64,000 bases of DNA from Roseovarius sp. (GTDB lineage Bacteria > Pseudomonadota > Alphaproteobacteria > Rhodobacterales > Rhodobacteraceae): NCBI RefSeq assembly GCF_030373445.1, contig NZ_JAUCYU010000002.1:62001-126000 (forward strand), written 5' to 3'. Positions within the stretch are counted from its first letter, which is position 1. Each line of letters starts with the position of its first letter. The position numbers and the translations under genes are program-made. The notes under the pieces are model-generated. The model did not search any database and was not told the origin of the DNA. It saw nothing but the letters and a program-made list of their open reading frames with translations. Positions 25,502 to 34,083 of the stretch are shown one piece after another.

Positions 25502-25888
25502 GTGAGTCTGAAGGAAAGATTGAGCGTAATGGTGGTGGATGACATGTCGGTCAGCCGCGGCCTGATCATACAGGCGTTGGAGGATATCGGGATCAAGACG
25601 ATCGATTTCTGCAATGACGGCGAAGCGGCGTTCCGCAAGCTGGCGGTCAAGCCGGTGCACCTCGTCATCTCGGATTACAACATGCCGGGCGCAAACGGGC
25701 TGCAACTTCTGGCAGGGTTGAGGCAGTACCAGGCGACGCAGAAGATCGGGTTCATCCTGATCACCGGCACGGCCTCGCAGGAGATCGTCGACAAGGGGAA
25801 CCAGCTGGGGATGAACAACTACCTCAAGAAGCCATTCTCCTCGGCTGATCTCAAGGCTTGCATCGAGCGTGTCGTGGGGCCGCTATGA
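25502..25888 (+). CDS. cheY: Chemotaxis response regulator CheY2
   Basis: A 128-residue single-domain receiver with intact active site: Asp13-Asp14, phosphoacceptor Asp58 in LVISDYNMPGANG, Thr88 in ILITGT and Lys110 in YLKKPF. The start is GTG with AGGAGG 5 bases upstream. It is 36 bases from cheR and overlaps by 4 bases a small helical protein gene with a DxxxQ motif. Of the two CheYs it is the better candidate for motor-binding output because its beta4-alpha4 face (ILITGTASQEIVDKGNQLGMNNYLKK) resembles alphaproteobacterial CheY2; this is inference. Confidence 0.93.
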   Translation: MSLKERLSVMVVDDMSVSRGLIIQALEDIGIKTIDFCNDGEAAFRKLAVKPVHLVISDYNMPGANGLQLLAGLRQYQATQKIGFILITGTASQEIVDKGNQLGMNNYLKKPFSSADLKACIERVVGPL

Positions 25889-26199
25889 CGGCGGGGGAGG
25901 AAGAGCGCATCCCGCTTGCATCGGTGCTGTCGAATACGGCGCAGCTGCTGGAAGTGCTGTCCGACAAGGCGACCGAGATCGATGAGGCCGTGGGCGACTG
26001 GCTGGTCAGCGGAGACGGGACCCGGCCGCCGCTGGCGCTGTTGCAGGATGTCGACCTGTTGCGGCAGTCGGTGGATTGCCTGCGGATCCTGACGGCGAAC
26101 CTTGCGCGTCAGGGTTTCGCGGATTGCACCATTTCCGTGCCAGAGGCGGTGGACGGAATTTACCTCGAGTCCATCCGCAGCGGGTGCCGCCGCATCTGA
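25885..26199 (+). CDS. Small helical protein, possible CheZ/CheT-like CheY phosphatase
   Basis: A 104-residue, predominantly helical protein overlapping cheY2 by 4 bases, so it is translated with it. The central helix contains LQDVDLLRQSVDCL, in which Asp57 and Gln61 form a DxxxQ pattern; E. coli CheZ has the catalytic motif QDFQDLTGQ with Asp143 and Gln147 in the same spacing. S. meliloti ends its che operon with a similar-sized CheT that has been linked to CheY dephosphorylation. I infer a CheZ-like phosphatase, but overall similarity is low and the assignment is tentative. ATG 25885 is preferred over an upstream GTG because of the ATGA overlap. Confidence 0.65.
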   Translation: MTAGEEERIPLASVLSNTAQLLEVLSDKATEIDEAVGDWLVSGDGTRPPLALLQDVDLLRQSVDCLRILTANLARQGFADCTISVPEAVDGIYLESIRSGCRRI

Positions 26200-26232
26200 T
26201 CGCATTGGCCGAGATGGTCCGGGCCATGTTCG

Positions 26233-26267
26233 CGCCGCCGCCCCGGGGAGGGCGGCGGCGTTTTCTT
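26233..26267 (+). terminator. Rho-independent terminator of the che operon
   Basis: CGCCGCCGCCC and GGGCGGCGGCG form an 11-bp perfect stem around a 6-base loop, followed by TTTTCTT. It lies 34 bases after the last che gene and just before the convergent receptor gene. Confidence 0.82.
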
Positions 26268-26332
26268 GTGGCTGTCGTCGGGTCCGTGGTGGCCTGGCTT
26301 GCGGTGATCGGGGGCCAGGTGGAGACGGAGGG

Positions 26333-28063
26333 TCAGGCGACGCGGGCAGATGCCGCGGGCTGGCCGGTGCGGAAGCTCTGCACCGCGGCATTGAGATCGC
26401 GGGCGTCCTGGTCGAGCTGGTGGGTGGCGGCGGTCGACTGTTCGACCATGGCGGCGTTCTGCTGGGTGACGCCGTCGAGCTGACCGACGCCTGTGTTGAT
26501 CTCGGTCAGGCCGACCGACTGTTCCTGGGTGCGCTCGGCGATCCGGCCGATATGTTCGGAGATATCCGAAACCTGGCGCACGATGGCCTGCAGCGCGTCG
26601 CCGGCATTGCGGACGAGAGAGACGCCTTCCTCGACATGGGTGGCGGAGCCGTCGATCAGGGACTTGATCTCAAGCACGGCCTCGGAGGAGCGGTGCGCGA
26701 GCGCGCGCACTTCGGTGGCCACCACGGCGAAGCCCTTGCCGGCCTCACCGGCGCGGGCGGCCTCGACCCCGGCATTGAGGGCGAGCAGGTTGGTCTGGAA
26801 GGCGATATCCTCGATCACGCCGATGATCTGGTGGATCTGGGCCGAGCTTTCCTCGATCGTGCTGACCGCATCGACCGCCCGGTTCACCACGTCGCCGGTG
26901 TCGTTGGCATCGCGGCGCGCTGTCTCGGCGATATCGGCCACCTCGCGGCTTTCGCTGGCGGTGGTGGCAATGCTGCGGGTGAGTTCGTCGAGCGCGGCGG
27001 CCGTCTCTTCCAGCGTGGCGGCCTGGCCCTCGGTGCGCTGCGAGAGGTCGTCGGACGAGCGGGCGATCTCGGTCGAGCGCTGGCTGATGAAGCCGGCATT
27101 GTCGCGCACCTTCTCGACCGCGGTCGACAGAAGCGTGGTGGCGCGGTTGAAATTCTTGCGCAGCGCGTCGTAGTCGGGGGCGAAGGGAATCTCGATCCGG
27201 CGGGTCAGGTCGCCTTCGGCCAGCCCGTCGAGGCCGACGGTCAGCGCATCGACGACCATGCGTTGTTCCTTTTCCTTCTGCGCGATGACGACGGCCGTAT
27301 CGCGCGCCTTGGCGTCGGCTTCGCGCGCGGCGCGTTCCGTTTCCCGGGCGCGGATCAGTTTCTCGCGCTGGCCGTCGAGCGCCCGGGCGATGCGCCCGAT
27401 CTCGTCCCCCTTGCCGAGATGCGGCACGGGGGTTTCCAGCTCGCCCTCGGCGACGCGGGTCATCGCCGAGGTCACGTCTTCGAGCGGGCGGGACAGCCAG
27501 TGGCGCAGGAGATAGGCCGAGACGAGGAGAAGTGTGACGAGAACCCCGAAAGCCCAGAGCCAGGATTCGCGGCTGGCCTCGTGCACGATCTGCATCTGGC
27601 CCTCGGACGACCAGTGGCTGCTGACCGCGCCAACGATCGTCGCCTCCTCGCCCATCACGACCGGCACGGCCACCGACAGGCCGTCCTCGCTGACCTGGGT
27701 CTCGCCTGTTTGCATGGCGGCCAGGGCCAGGGGCCGCAAGGTACGGGCGGGGTCGAACCCGACGACCCCGGCGCGGGCGGCCTCCTCGGCGCCCGGCCGG
27801 TAGGCCGCGAGCCCGATGATGTCGCCACGCTCCTTTTCCAGAAGCGTGGCCATCTCGGCGTTGATCCGGTCGAACTTGCCAAACCGGATGGCGCCCGCCG
27901 ACCGGTCGGCGAGGGCCGAGGTGGTGGAGTTGGCGCGCATCGTGAGCTGGTCGCCGACCAGGCCTTTCAGCATGGATGAATAGTGAAACGCCGGTATCGT
28001 CGCGACGCAGACCGCCGTGAGGAAGACCATGGTTATGGCTTTGAAAAACACGTTGATTTGCAT
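26333..28063 (-). CDS. Transmembrane methyl-accepting chemotaxis protein
   Basis: A 576-residue classical receptor. Membrane segment 1 is about residues 7-29, a periplasmic domain of about 140 residues follows with Cache-like features (LSVAVPVVMGEEATIVGAVSS), membrane segment 2 is about 171-192, then a HAMP domain, a helical linker, a second HAMP-like unit (LDGLAEGDLTRRIEIPF) and the signalling domain with [38 protein letters not shown]. There is no C-terminal CheR pentapeptide. It is transcribed 34 bases after a gene for a periplasmic Cache-like protein, a possible ligand-binding partner. It converges on the che operon. Confidence 0.93.
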   Translation of the reverse strand: MQINVFFKAITMVFLTAVCVATIPAFHYSSMLKGLVGDQLTMRANSTTSALADRSAGAIRFGKFDRINAEMATLLEKERGDIIGLAAYRPGAEEAARAGVVGFDPARTLRPLALAAMQTGETQVSEDGLSVAVPVVMGEEATIVGAVSSHWSSEGQMQIVHEASRESWLWAFGVLVTLLLVSAYLLRHWLSRPLEDVTSAMTRVAEGELETPVPHLGKGDEIGRIARALDGQREKLIRARETERAAREADAKARDTAVVIAQKEKEQRMVVDALTVGLDGLAEGDLTRRIEIPFAPDYDALRKNFNRATTLLSTAVEKVRDNAGFISQRSTEIARSSDDLSQRTEGQAATLEETAAALDELTRSIATTASESREVADIAETARRDANDTGDVVNRAVDAVSTIEESSAQIHQIIGVIEDIAFQTNLLALNAGVEAARAGEAGKGFAVVATEVRALAHRSSEAVLEIKSLIDGSATHVEEGVSLVRNAGDALQAIVRQVSDISEHIGRIAERTQEQSVGLTEINTGVGQLDGVTQQNAAMVEQSTAATHQLDQDARDLNAAVQSFRTGQPAASARVA

Positions 28064-28097
28064 CCGGACCTCCAGTTCCTCGGCGCTGCCCGGGGGC

Positions 28098-28679
28098 TTA
28101 CATCAGGGCTTCGGCATCGACGCCGACGGTGAGCGCGCCGATAGGCGTGCCGGTGGCCGGGTCGGTCACGGTCACGGAAATCTGGCCCTGGTAGGTCTGG
28201 GTGGACTCGTCGAACTCGACTTCGCTCAGGTGGGTGGCGCCGGCGCCCCTCGCATAGGTCTCGGTAAATTTCGCCTCGTCGCCCTGCCACATGTCGGAGG
28301 TCACGGCGGTGGCCGACACGTTGAGCCCGTGGGCATCCATCGTGAACGCCTCGGTGATGACGCCACCGGATTCGTCGACCCGGGCGCGGAGGAAATCGGC
28401 GGCGGCGTTGTTCAGGACAGGTTCGATCGCCGGAGCATCGGCCGCACCGACCTGTGCGCGCCATTTCCCGTCCAACGCGTCGATATCGGCCTGGGACAGG
28501 CCCGAGCGGCCGGCGTTCTGCTTGTTGATCGCCGCGACCAGGGCCGGATCGTTTGCCCAGGTCGCGATCTGGCTGTCGTAATAGGTTGCCAGGGCCCGGG
28601 AGAATTCATCTGCCGCGGCGGGCAGGCCGGCAAGCGACAGGCCCGCCGTGGCGGCGAGGGCGAGGACGTGTTTGTGCAT
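28098..28679 (-). CDS. Periplasmic Cache-like sensor protein
   Basis: A 193-residue protein with a signal peptide (hydrophobic residues 5-22, cleavage after AAA near residue 23) and no membrane anchor. The rest resembles a stand-alone single Cache (PDC) domain: an N-terminal helix, LRARVDESGGVITEAFTMDAHGLNVS and a C-terminal strand pair ending TVTDPATGTPIGALTVGVDAE, a pattern seen at the end of Cache domains of receptors and kinases. It is encoded directly upstream of the transmembrane receptor on the same strand, so the two are probably coexpressed. No ligand can be read from sequence. Confidence 0.75.
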   Translation of the reverse strand: MHKHVLALAATAGLSLAGLPAAADEFSRALATYYDSQIATWANDPALVAAINKQNAGRSGLSQADIDALDGKWRAQVGAADAPAIEPVLNNAAADFLRARVDESGGVITEAFTMDAHGLNVSATAVTSDMWQGDEAKFTETYARGAGATHLSEVEFDESTQTYQGQISVTVTDPATGTPIGALTVGVDAEALM

Positions 28680-28817
28680 GGAATGCCTCCGTTCATGAGT
28701 GGACGTTGAACAGGGCTAGAGAAAATTAGCTTACATGCGGTTAAGGGCGCCCAGCCTGACGGGTCGGGTCAAGAGCAGGGTGCATGGCATTTGACTCGAT
28801 TTGCGTGCAGATCCCAC

Positions 28818-30008
28818 TCAGGTGACGCGGTTCGCGCGCCGGTAGTCCGGCCTGTCCCACGCCCGCGTTTCGAGGATGTCGGCAAGGATCGCGACGGCGG
28901 CGGAGACGTCATTGCTGTCGATATAGAGCGGCGTGAAGCCGAAGCGCATGACATCCGGCGCGCGGAAATCGCCGATGACGCCGCGGGCGATGAGGGCCTG
29001 CATGGCGGCATAACCGTGTTCGAAGGCGAAGGAGACCTGGCTGCCCCGGGCCTGGGGGTCGCGCGGGCTGACGAGGCGGAGGGCGGGGCAGGCCGCTTCC
29101 ACTTGCGTGATGAACTGTTCGCAGAGGGCGACGGAGGCGGCGCGGATGTCGGCCATGTCGACGCCCTCCCACACTTCCAGCGCGGCTTCGAGGGCGGTCA
29201 TCTGGAGGACCGGGGGCGTGCCGACGCGCATCCGTTCGATGCCGGGCGCGGGTCGGTAGCCCGGTTCGAAGGCGAAGGGCGCGTCGTGGCCCAGCCAGCC
29301 GGAGAGGGCAGGTTGCGCCGAGGCGGCGAGGTCGGGGCGGATGTAGATGAAAGCCGGGGCGCCGGGGCCGCCGTTGAGATACTTGTAGGTGCAGCCGACG
29401 GCGAAGTCGCAGTTGGAGCCTGCCAGGTCCACCTCGAGCGCGCCGGCGCTGTGGGCGAGATCCCAGATCATGACGGCGCCGGCGGCGTGGGCCTTCGCGG
29501 TGATGGCGTGCATGTCGTGGCGGCGGCCGGTGCGGTAGTCGACCTCGGTCAGCATGACGGCTGCGAGGCTGGCGTCGATGGCGTCGGGCACCTCTTCCGG
29601 AGCGACGGTGCGCAGCTCGTAGCCTGCGTCCTTGAGCGCGATCAGCCCCTCGGCCATGTAGAGGTCGGTGGGGAAATTGCCGGTATCCGACAGGATCACC
29701 CGGCGGTCGGGGCGCATGGCCAGCGCGGCGGAGAGGGCCTGGAAGACCTTGATGGAGAGCGTGTCGCCCATCACGACGGAGCCTTCGGGCGCGCCGATCA
29801 GCCGGGCCACGGCGTTGCCCACGCGCACGGGCTGGTCCATCCAGCCGCAGGAATTCCACGCGCGGATAAGCTCCTGCCCCCATTCGCGGGTGACGGCCTC
29901 GGCCACGCGGGCGGGGACGTGTCTGGGCAGTGGCCCGAGCGAGTTGCCGTCGAGGTAGATGACGCCGTCGGGCAGGTCGAACAGGTCTTTCCGGGGCAGG
30001 GTGGGCAT
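28818..30008 (-). CDS. kynU: Kynureninase
   Basis: A 396-residue PLP-dependent fold-type I enzyme that cleaves L-kynurenine to anthranilate and alanine. Family features are VIYLDGNSLGPLP at the N-terminus, WNSCGWMDQP, MGDTLSIKVFQ, VDYRTGRRHDM, WDLAHSAGALEV with the Asp that contacts PLP, and VGCTYKYLNGGPG with the PLP-binding Lys. It is the third gene of the formamidase-kynA-kynU operon. ATG 30008 shares its A with the kynA stop (TGATG) and has GGAGG 6 bases upstream; a GTG one codon earlier is possible. Its product feeds the 2-aminobenzoyl-CoA operon encoded divergently. Confidence 0.96.
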   Translation of the reverse strand: MPTLPRKDLFDLPDGVIYLDGNSLGPLPRHVPARVAEAVTREWGQELIRAWNSCGWMDQPVRVGNAVARLIGAPEGSVVMGDTLSIKVFQALSAALAMRPDRRVILSDTGNFPTDLYMAEGLIALKDAGYELRTVAPEEVPDAIDASLAAVMLTEVDYRTGRRHDMHAITAKAHAAGAVMIWDLAHSAGALEVDLAGSNCDFAVGCTYKYLNGGPGAPAFIYIRPDLAASAQPALSGWLGHDAPFAFEPGYRPAPGIERMRVGTPPVLQMTALEAALEVWEGVDMADIRAASVALCEQFITQVEAACPALRLVSPRDPQARGSQVSFAFEHGYAAMQALIARGVIGDFRAPDVMRFGFTPLYIDSNDVSAAVAILADILETRAWDRPDYRRANRVT

Positions 30009-30838
30009 CACAATCCTCCGCGCATGTGCCAGAGTTCGGGGAAGAGCTCGACCTCGAGCATGCGGCGCAGGTAGGCGACGCCGCTGGTGCCGCCGGTGCC
30101 GCGTTTGAGGCCGATGACGCGCTCGACCGTGGTCACGTGGTTGAAGCGCCAGCGGCGAAAGTAGTCTTCGAGGTCGACGAGCTTCTCGGCGAGTTGGTAG
30201 AGGGTCCAGTGCTTGTCCGGGGCGCGGTAGATGGTGGTCCAGGCGGCGATAACGGCGTCGTCGGCCTCGTGTGGTTCTCGCTGGCGGAAGATCGCGGGGT
30301 CGAACCGCTGGCCAAGGTGGTCTTCCAGCAGGTGCAGCGCGACGTGGTAGAGGGTGGGCTTTGCCAGTTCCTCTTCCAGCAGGGCATGCAGGTCGGGGCG
30401 GTGCTCGTGGACCTTCATCATCGCGGTGTTGCGGTTGCCGAGCAGGAATTCGATCAGACGGTACTGGAGCGACTGGAAGCCCGAGGACTGCCCAAGGCTT
30501 TCGCGGAAGGTGGTGTAATCGCTGGGCGTCATGGTGCGCAGCACGTCCCAGGCGCCGTTCAGTTGCTCGATGATGCGGGCGACGCGGGTGAGCAGCTTGA
30601 AAGCCTGTTCGGGCTGACCCTGTTGCAGCAGGTCGCGGGCGGTGCCCAACTCGTGGAGCGCCAGCTTCATCCAGAGTTCCGAGGTCTGGTGCTGGATGAT
30701 GAAGAGCATCTCGTCATGGGCGTCCGACAGCGGGCGCTGGGCGGCGAGGAGCGTGTCGATGGCAAGGTAGTCACCATAGCTCATGTCGTCCGCGAAGGCC
30801 ATCCTGGCGCCGTCGTCGGCGGGGTCGTATCCGCTCAT
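30008..30838 (-). CDS. kynA: Tryptophan 2,3-dioxygenase
   Basis: A 276-residue heme enzyme that oxidises L-tryptophan to N-formyl-L-kynurenine. The family signatures are MSYGDYLAIDTLL, IIQHQTSELWMKL with the His near the substrate, and RRWRFNHVTTVERVIGLKRGTGGTSGVAYL containing the proximal heme His and the GTGGTSG substrate loop. Length and order are normal. ATG 30838 overlaps the formamidase stop by 4 bases. The enzyme starts the catabolic route formed by this operon. Confidence 0.96.
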   Translation of the reverse strand: MSGYDPADDGARMAFADDMSYGDYLAIDTLLAAQRPLSDAHDEMLFIIQHQTSELWMKLALHELGTARDLLQQGQPEQAFKLLTRVARIIEQLNGAWDVLRTMTPSDYTTFRESLGQSSGFQSLQYRLIEFLLGNRNTAMMKVHEHRPDLHALLEEELAKPTLYHVALHLLEDHLGQRFDPAIFRQREPHEADDAVIAAWTTIYRAPDKHWTLYQLAEKLVDLEDYFRRWRFNHVTTVERVIGLKRGTGGTSGVAYLRRMLEVELFPELWHMRGGL

Positions 30839-31644
30839 CGCAGGATTTCTTTCGTGAGCGGGCTGTCGGGCTTTTCCAGTGCGCCGATGACGGTGAAATG
30901 GTTGTGGCCGGGGTCGTAGACGGCGGTGACGTCGGCGCCCTTGAGGGCCCAGACTTCCTCGATCAGGCGGGTCTGGCGGAGGAATTCGGGGCGCTCCTGT
31001 GCGCCGACCCAGGCGGTGAGGGGGACGTTCGGCAGCGGGTCGTAGGCGGCGGGGCTTTCGGCGTCGGCCTCCTCGGGGGTGAGGCGGAGGGTGTCGTTCA
31101 GCTTGATGCCGACGAGCGGGCCAAGCTGGTGCAGGCCTGAGATGGAGGTGACGCGGGCGAGGCGGGGGACCACCTCGTCGGGCAGCACGCCCCGGCACAT
31201 CATGCGGGTCACGAGGTGGCCGCCGGCGGAGTGGCCGGCAAGGCGGATCGGGCCGGGGACATGGCCCGAGGCAAAAGTCACGGCGCGGGTGATGCAGGCG
31301 GTGATCTCGCTGATCCGGGCCTCGGGAGCGAGGGGGTAGGAGGGCAGGGCGACGGTCCAGCCGTTCGAGAGGCAGCCTTGGGCGAGGTGCGACCAGAAGG
31401 ACTTGTCGAAGGCGCGCCAGTAGCCGCCATGAACGAAGATCAAGAGGCCGCGGCTCTCGCCCTCGGGGGTGAAGACGTCCAACACCTCGCGCGCGTTTTG
31501 CCCGTAGGCCACGTTTTCCTGCAGGCGGCCGGTCCTGGCCATCTCGGCGCGGTAGGCTGCTGCCGCCTCGGCCCATTGGCCGGGCAGGTCGGCGCCGCCG
31601 GGGATGTAGGCCATGTTCTCGAACGCGTCGTCCCAGTCGATCAT
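30835..31644 (-). CDS. Kynurenine formamidase, alpha/beta-hydrolase type
   Basis: A 269-residue alpha/beta hydrolase with oxyanion motif FVHGGYW and nucleophile elbow AGHSAGGHL, plus a C-terminal YDPGHNHFTVIG with the catalytic His. The HGGYW signature is typical of the animal-type arylformamidase (AFMID) and unlike the metal-dependent KynB. Its place as first gene before kynA and kynU makes hydrolysis of N-formylkynurenine to kynurenine and formate the likely reaction. ATG 31644 is chosen because GGAGG lies 6 bases upstream, although the frame extends 14 codons further. Expression starts from a promoter overlapped by the shared palindromic operator. Confidence 0.85.
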   Translation of the reverse strand: MIDWDDAFENMAYIPGGADLPGQWAEAAAAYRAEMARTGRLQENVAYGQNAREVLDVFTPEGESRGLLIFVHGGYWRAFDKSFWSHLAQGCLSNGWTVALPSYPLAPEARISEITACITRAVTFASGHVPGPIRLAGHSAGGHLVTRMMCRGVLPDEVVPRLARVTSISGLHQLGPLVGIKLNDTLRLTPEEADAESPAAYDPLPNVPLTAWVGAQERPEFLRQTRLIEEVWALKGADVTAVYDPGHNHFTVIGALEKPDSPLTKEILR

Positions 31645-31684
31645 ATCGTTCCTCCGCATCATGTCCGTCCTGGTGGACGGGTGC

Positions 31685-31712
31685 AAATTACCTGCGCGGA
31701 GAAATATTTCAA
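31685..31712 (-). promoter_or_regulatory. Promoter of the formamidase-kynA-kynU operon
   Basis: Read on the minus strand, TTGAAA (31712-31707) is followed after 16 bp by TAATTT (31690-31685). The -35 box is part of the first palindrome of the operator, so a bound repressor would block RNA polymerase. Confidence 0.55.
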
Positions 31713-31735
31713 GCTTGAAGGTTTAAGCTTGAAAT
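31706..31735. promoter_or_regulatory. Paired palindromic operator, probable MarR site
   Basis: TTCAAGCTTGAA (31708-31719, perfect 12-bp palindrome) and TTTAAGCTTGAA (31722-31733) lie with their centres 14 bp apart; together they form a larger dyad with 11-bp arms, ATTTCAAGCTT and AAGCTTGAAAT, around 8 bp. It lies midway between divergent operons. The same arrangement and spacing occurs upstream of the ABC transporter. A MarR-family gene in the rightward operon is the most likely binder. Confidence 0.75.
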
Positions 31736-31757
31736 AAATTCCGGCTGTGCCTATCCT
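31729..31757 (+). promoter_or_regulatory. Promoter of the 2-aminobenzoyl-CoA operon
   Basis: TTGAAA (31729-31734) and TATCCT (31752-31757) are separated by exactly 17 bp. The -35 is the right half of the second operator palindrome. The start codon of the first gene is 38 bases downstream of the -10 box. Confidence 0.6.
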
Positions 31758-31794
31758 GACCGGGAAACGTCATGCGGGAAAGGGAGGATGTGCC

Positions 31795-34083
31795 ATGCGT
31801 GTTGCCTGTCTGGGCGGGGGTCCTGCCGGTCTCTACTTCGCCATTTCCCTGAAGCTGCGCCAGCCGGAGGCCGAGGTGGTGGTCATCGAGCGCAACAAGC
31901 CCGATGATACGTTCGGCTGGGGCGTGGTGCTGTCGGACGAGACGCTGGACAACCTGCACCAGAACGATGCCAAGAGCGCCGAGGCGATCCGGGCGCATTT
32001 CGCCTATTGGGACGATATCGCCGTGCATTACCGGGGCGAGAAGGTGGTTTCGACCGGGCATGGGTTCTGTGGCATCGGGCGCAAGCAGTTGCTGCTGCTG
32101 TTGCAGGAGCGGGCGCGGGAGCTGGGCGTCGAGCTGCGGTTCGAGACGGAAGTGGAGAGTGCCTCGGCCTATGCCCGAGATTTTGACCTCGTGGTCGCCT
32201 GCGACGGGCTGAACTCCAAAACCCGGACCGAGTTTGCCGATACGTTCAAACCGGATATCGAGCCGCGCGCCTGCAAGTTCGTCTGGCTGGGGACAGAGCA
32301 GAAGTTCGACGACGCCTTCACCTTCATCTTCGAGGAGACCGAGAAGGGCTGGGTCTGGGCCCATGCCTACCAGTTCGACGAGGACACGGCGACTTTCATC
32401 GTCGAGACCGACGAGGCGACGTGGGAGGCCTATGGTTTCGGAAACATGAATCAGGAGGAGAGTATCGCGGTCTGCGAGGAGATCTTCCGCGATTACCTCG
32501 ACGGGCACAGTCTGATGACGAATGCCAAGCATATCCGCGGCTCGGCCTGGCTGAACTTTCCCCGGGTGCTCTGCGAGAAATGGTATCACGAGAATATCGT
32601 GCTGATGGGTGATGCCTCGGCCACGGCGCATTTCTCGATCGGGTCGGGCACGAAGCTGGCGGTGGAAAGTGCCATCGCGCTGGCCGAGTACCTGACGACG
32701 AAGCCGACGATGGAGGCCGCCTTCGAGGCCTACCAGGACGAGCGGCGGCTGGAAGTGCTGCGGCTGCAATCGGCGGCGCGGAATTCGCTGGAGTGGTTCG
32801 AGGAGGTGCATCGGTACCTGCACCTTGACCCGGTACAGTTTAACTATTCCCTGCTGACCCGGTCGCAGCGGATCAGCCACGAGAACCTGCGCCTGCGGGA
32901 TGCCAAGTGGCTGGAAGGGGCCGAGAAGTGGTTCCAGACCCGCGCGGGAGGGCCGGAGAGCCCGGTGCGGTCGCCGATGTTCGCGCCTTACAAGCTGCGG
33001 GAGATGGCGCTCAAGAACCGGATCGTGGTGTCGCCGATGGCGCAGTACAAGGCGGTGGATGGCTGCCCGACCGACTGGCACCTCGTGCACCTGGGCGAGC
33101 GGGCCAAGGGCGGGGCCGGGCTGGTTTATACAGAGATGACCTGTGTCAGCCCCGAGGGGCGGATCACGCCGGGCTGTCCGGGGCTTTATGCGCCGGAGCA
33201 TGAGGCGGCGTGGCGCCGGGTTGTCGATTTCGTGCATGGCGAGACGGACGCGAAGATCTGCTGCCAGATCGGCCATTCCGGGCGCAAGGGGTCGACGCAG
33301 GTTGGCTGGGAGGAGATGGACGCGCCTTTGGCCGAGGGGAATTGGGAGACGATGTCGGCCTCGGCGATTGCGTGGTCGGACCGGAACGCCGTGCCGCGGG
33401 AGATGACGCGGGAGGATATGGACCGGGTCAGGGACGAGTTCGTGGCGGCGGCGGAGATGGCCGAACGGGCGGGGTTCGACATGATCGAGCTTCACGCGGC
33501 GCATGGGTACCTGATTTCGTCCTTCATCTCGCCGGTGTCTAATGTGCGGCAGGATGAGTATGGCGGAAGCCTCGAGAACCGGCTGCGCTATCCCTTGGAA
33601 GTCTTCGAGGCGATGCGGGCGGTTTGGCCCGAGGAGAGGCCCATGGCCGTCAGGATTTCCGCCAATGACTGGGTCGGCGACGATGGCGTGACGCCGGAAG
33701 AGGCGGTGGAGATCGCCAGGGCGTTCCATGGGGCCGGGGCCGATATCATCGACGTGTCGGCCGGTCAGACCAGCACGCAGGCGAAGCCCGTCTATGGCCG
33801 GATGTTCCAGACGCCCTTCTCGGACCGGATCCGCAACGAGACCGGGATCGCGACCATGGCGGTGGGCAATATCTACGAGGCGGACCATGCCAATTCGATC
33901 CTGATGGCGGGGCGGGCGGATCTGGTGTGCTTGGCGCGGCCGCACCTGGCGGATCCCTACTGGACGCTGCATGCGGGCGCCGCGATTGGCGACCGGCACG
34001 CGGAATGGCCGCTGCCCTACGAGGCGGGGCGGGACCAGCTGTGGCGTCTGTCCGACCGCGAGGCCGAGGCGGTGCGGGTATGA
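31795..34083 (+). CDS. 2-aminobenzoyl-CoA monooxygenase/reductase-type fusion (salicylyl-CoA 5-hydroxylase/oxidoreductase)
   Basis: A 762-residue two-domain flavoenzyme. Residues 1 to about 375 are a class A flavin monooxygenase ([18 protein letters not shown] motif, [28 protein letters not shown]). Residues about 390-762 are an Old Yellow Enzyme-type NAD(P)H:flavin oxidoreductase ([50 protein letters not shown]). This architecture is that of Azoarcus evansii 2-aminobenzoyl-CoA monooxygenase/reductase, which hydroxylates and dearomatises anthraniloyl-CoA; automated annotation often calls it salicylyl-CoA 5-hydroxylase. Neighbouring anthranilate-forming genes and a CoA ligase support the former. 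ATG 31795 follows GGAGG; it is the first gene of the operon. Confidence 0.9.
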   Translation: MRVACLGGGPAGLYFAISLKLRQPEAEVVVIERNKPDDTFGWGVVLSDETLDNLHQNDAKSAEAIRAHFAYWDDIAVHYRGEKVVSTGHGFCGIGRKQLLLLLQERARELGVELRFETEVESASAYARDFDLVVACDGLNSKTRTEFADTFKPDIEPRACKFVWLGTEQKFDDAFTFIFEETEKGWVWAHAYQFDEDTATFIVETDEATWEAYGFGNMNQEESIAVCEEIFRDYLDGHSLMTNAKHIRGSAWLNFPRVLCEKWYHENIVLMGDASATAHFSIGSGTKLAVESAIALAEYLTTKPTMEAAFEAYQDERRLEVLRLQSAARNSLEWFEEVHRYLHLDPVQFNYSLLTRSQRISHENLRLRDAKWLEGAEKWFQTRAGGPESPVRSPMFAPYKLREMALKNRIVVSPMAQYKAVDGCPTDWHLVHLGERAKGGAGLVYTEMTCVSPEGRITPGCPGLYAPEHEAAWRRVVDFVHGETDAKICCQIGHSGRKGSTQVGWEEMDAPLAEGNWETMSASAIAWSDRNAVPREMTREDMDRVRDEFVAAAEMAERAGFDMIELHAAHGYLISSFISPVSNVRQDEYGGSLENRLRYPLEVFEAMRAVWPEERPMAVRISANDWVGDDGVTPEEAVEIARAFHGAGADIIDVSAGQTSTQAKPVYGRMFQTPFSDRIRNETGIATMAVGNIYEADHANSILMAGRADLVCLARPHLADPYWTLHAGAAIGDRHAEWPLPYEAGRDQLWRLSDREAEAVRV

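Noticed and set aside
31723..33999. 758-codon antisense frame over the monooxygenase/reductase fusion
   Set aside because: No recognisable domain, Arg/His/Pro-rich composition; the plus strand encodes a well-defined two-domain flavoenzyme.
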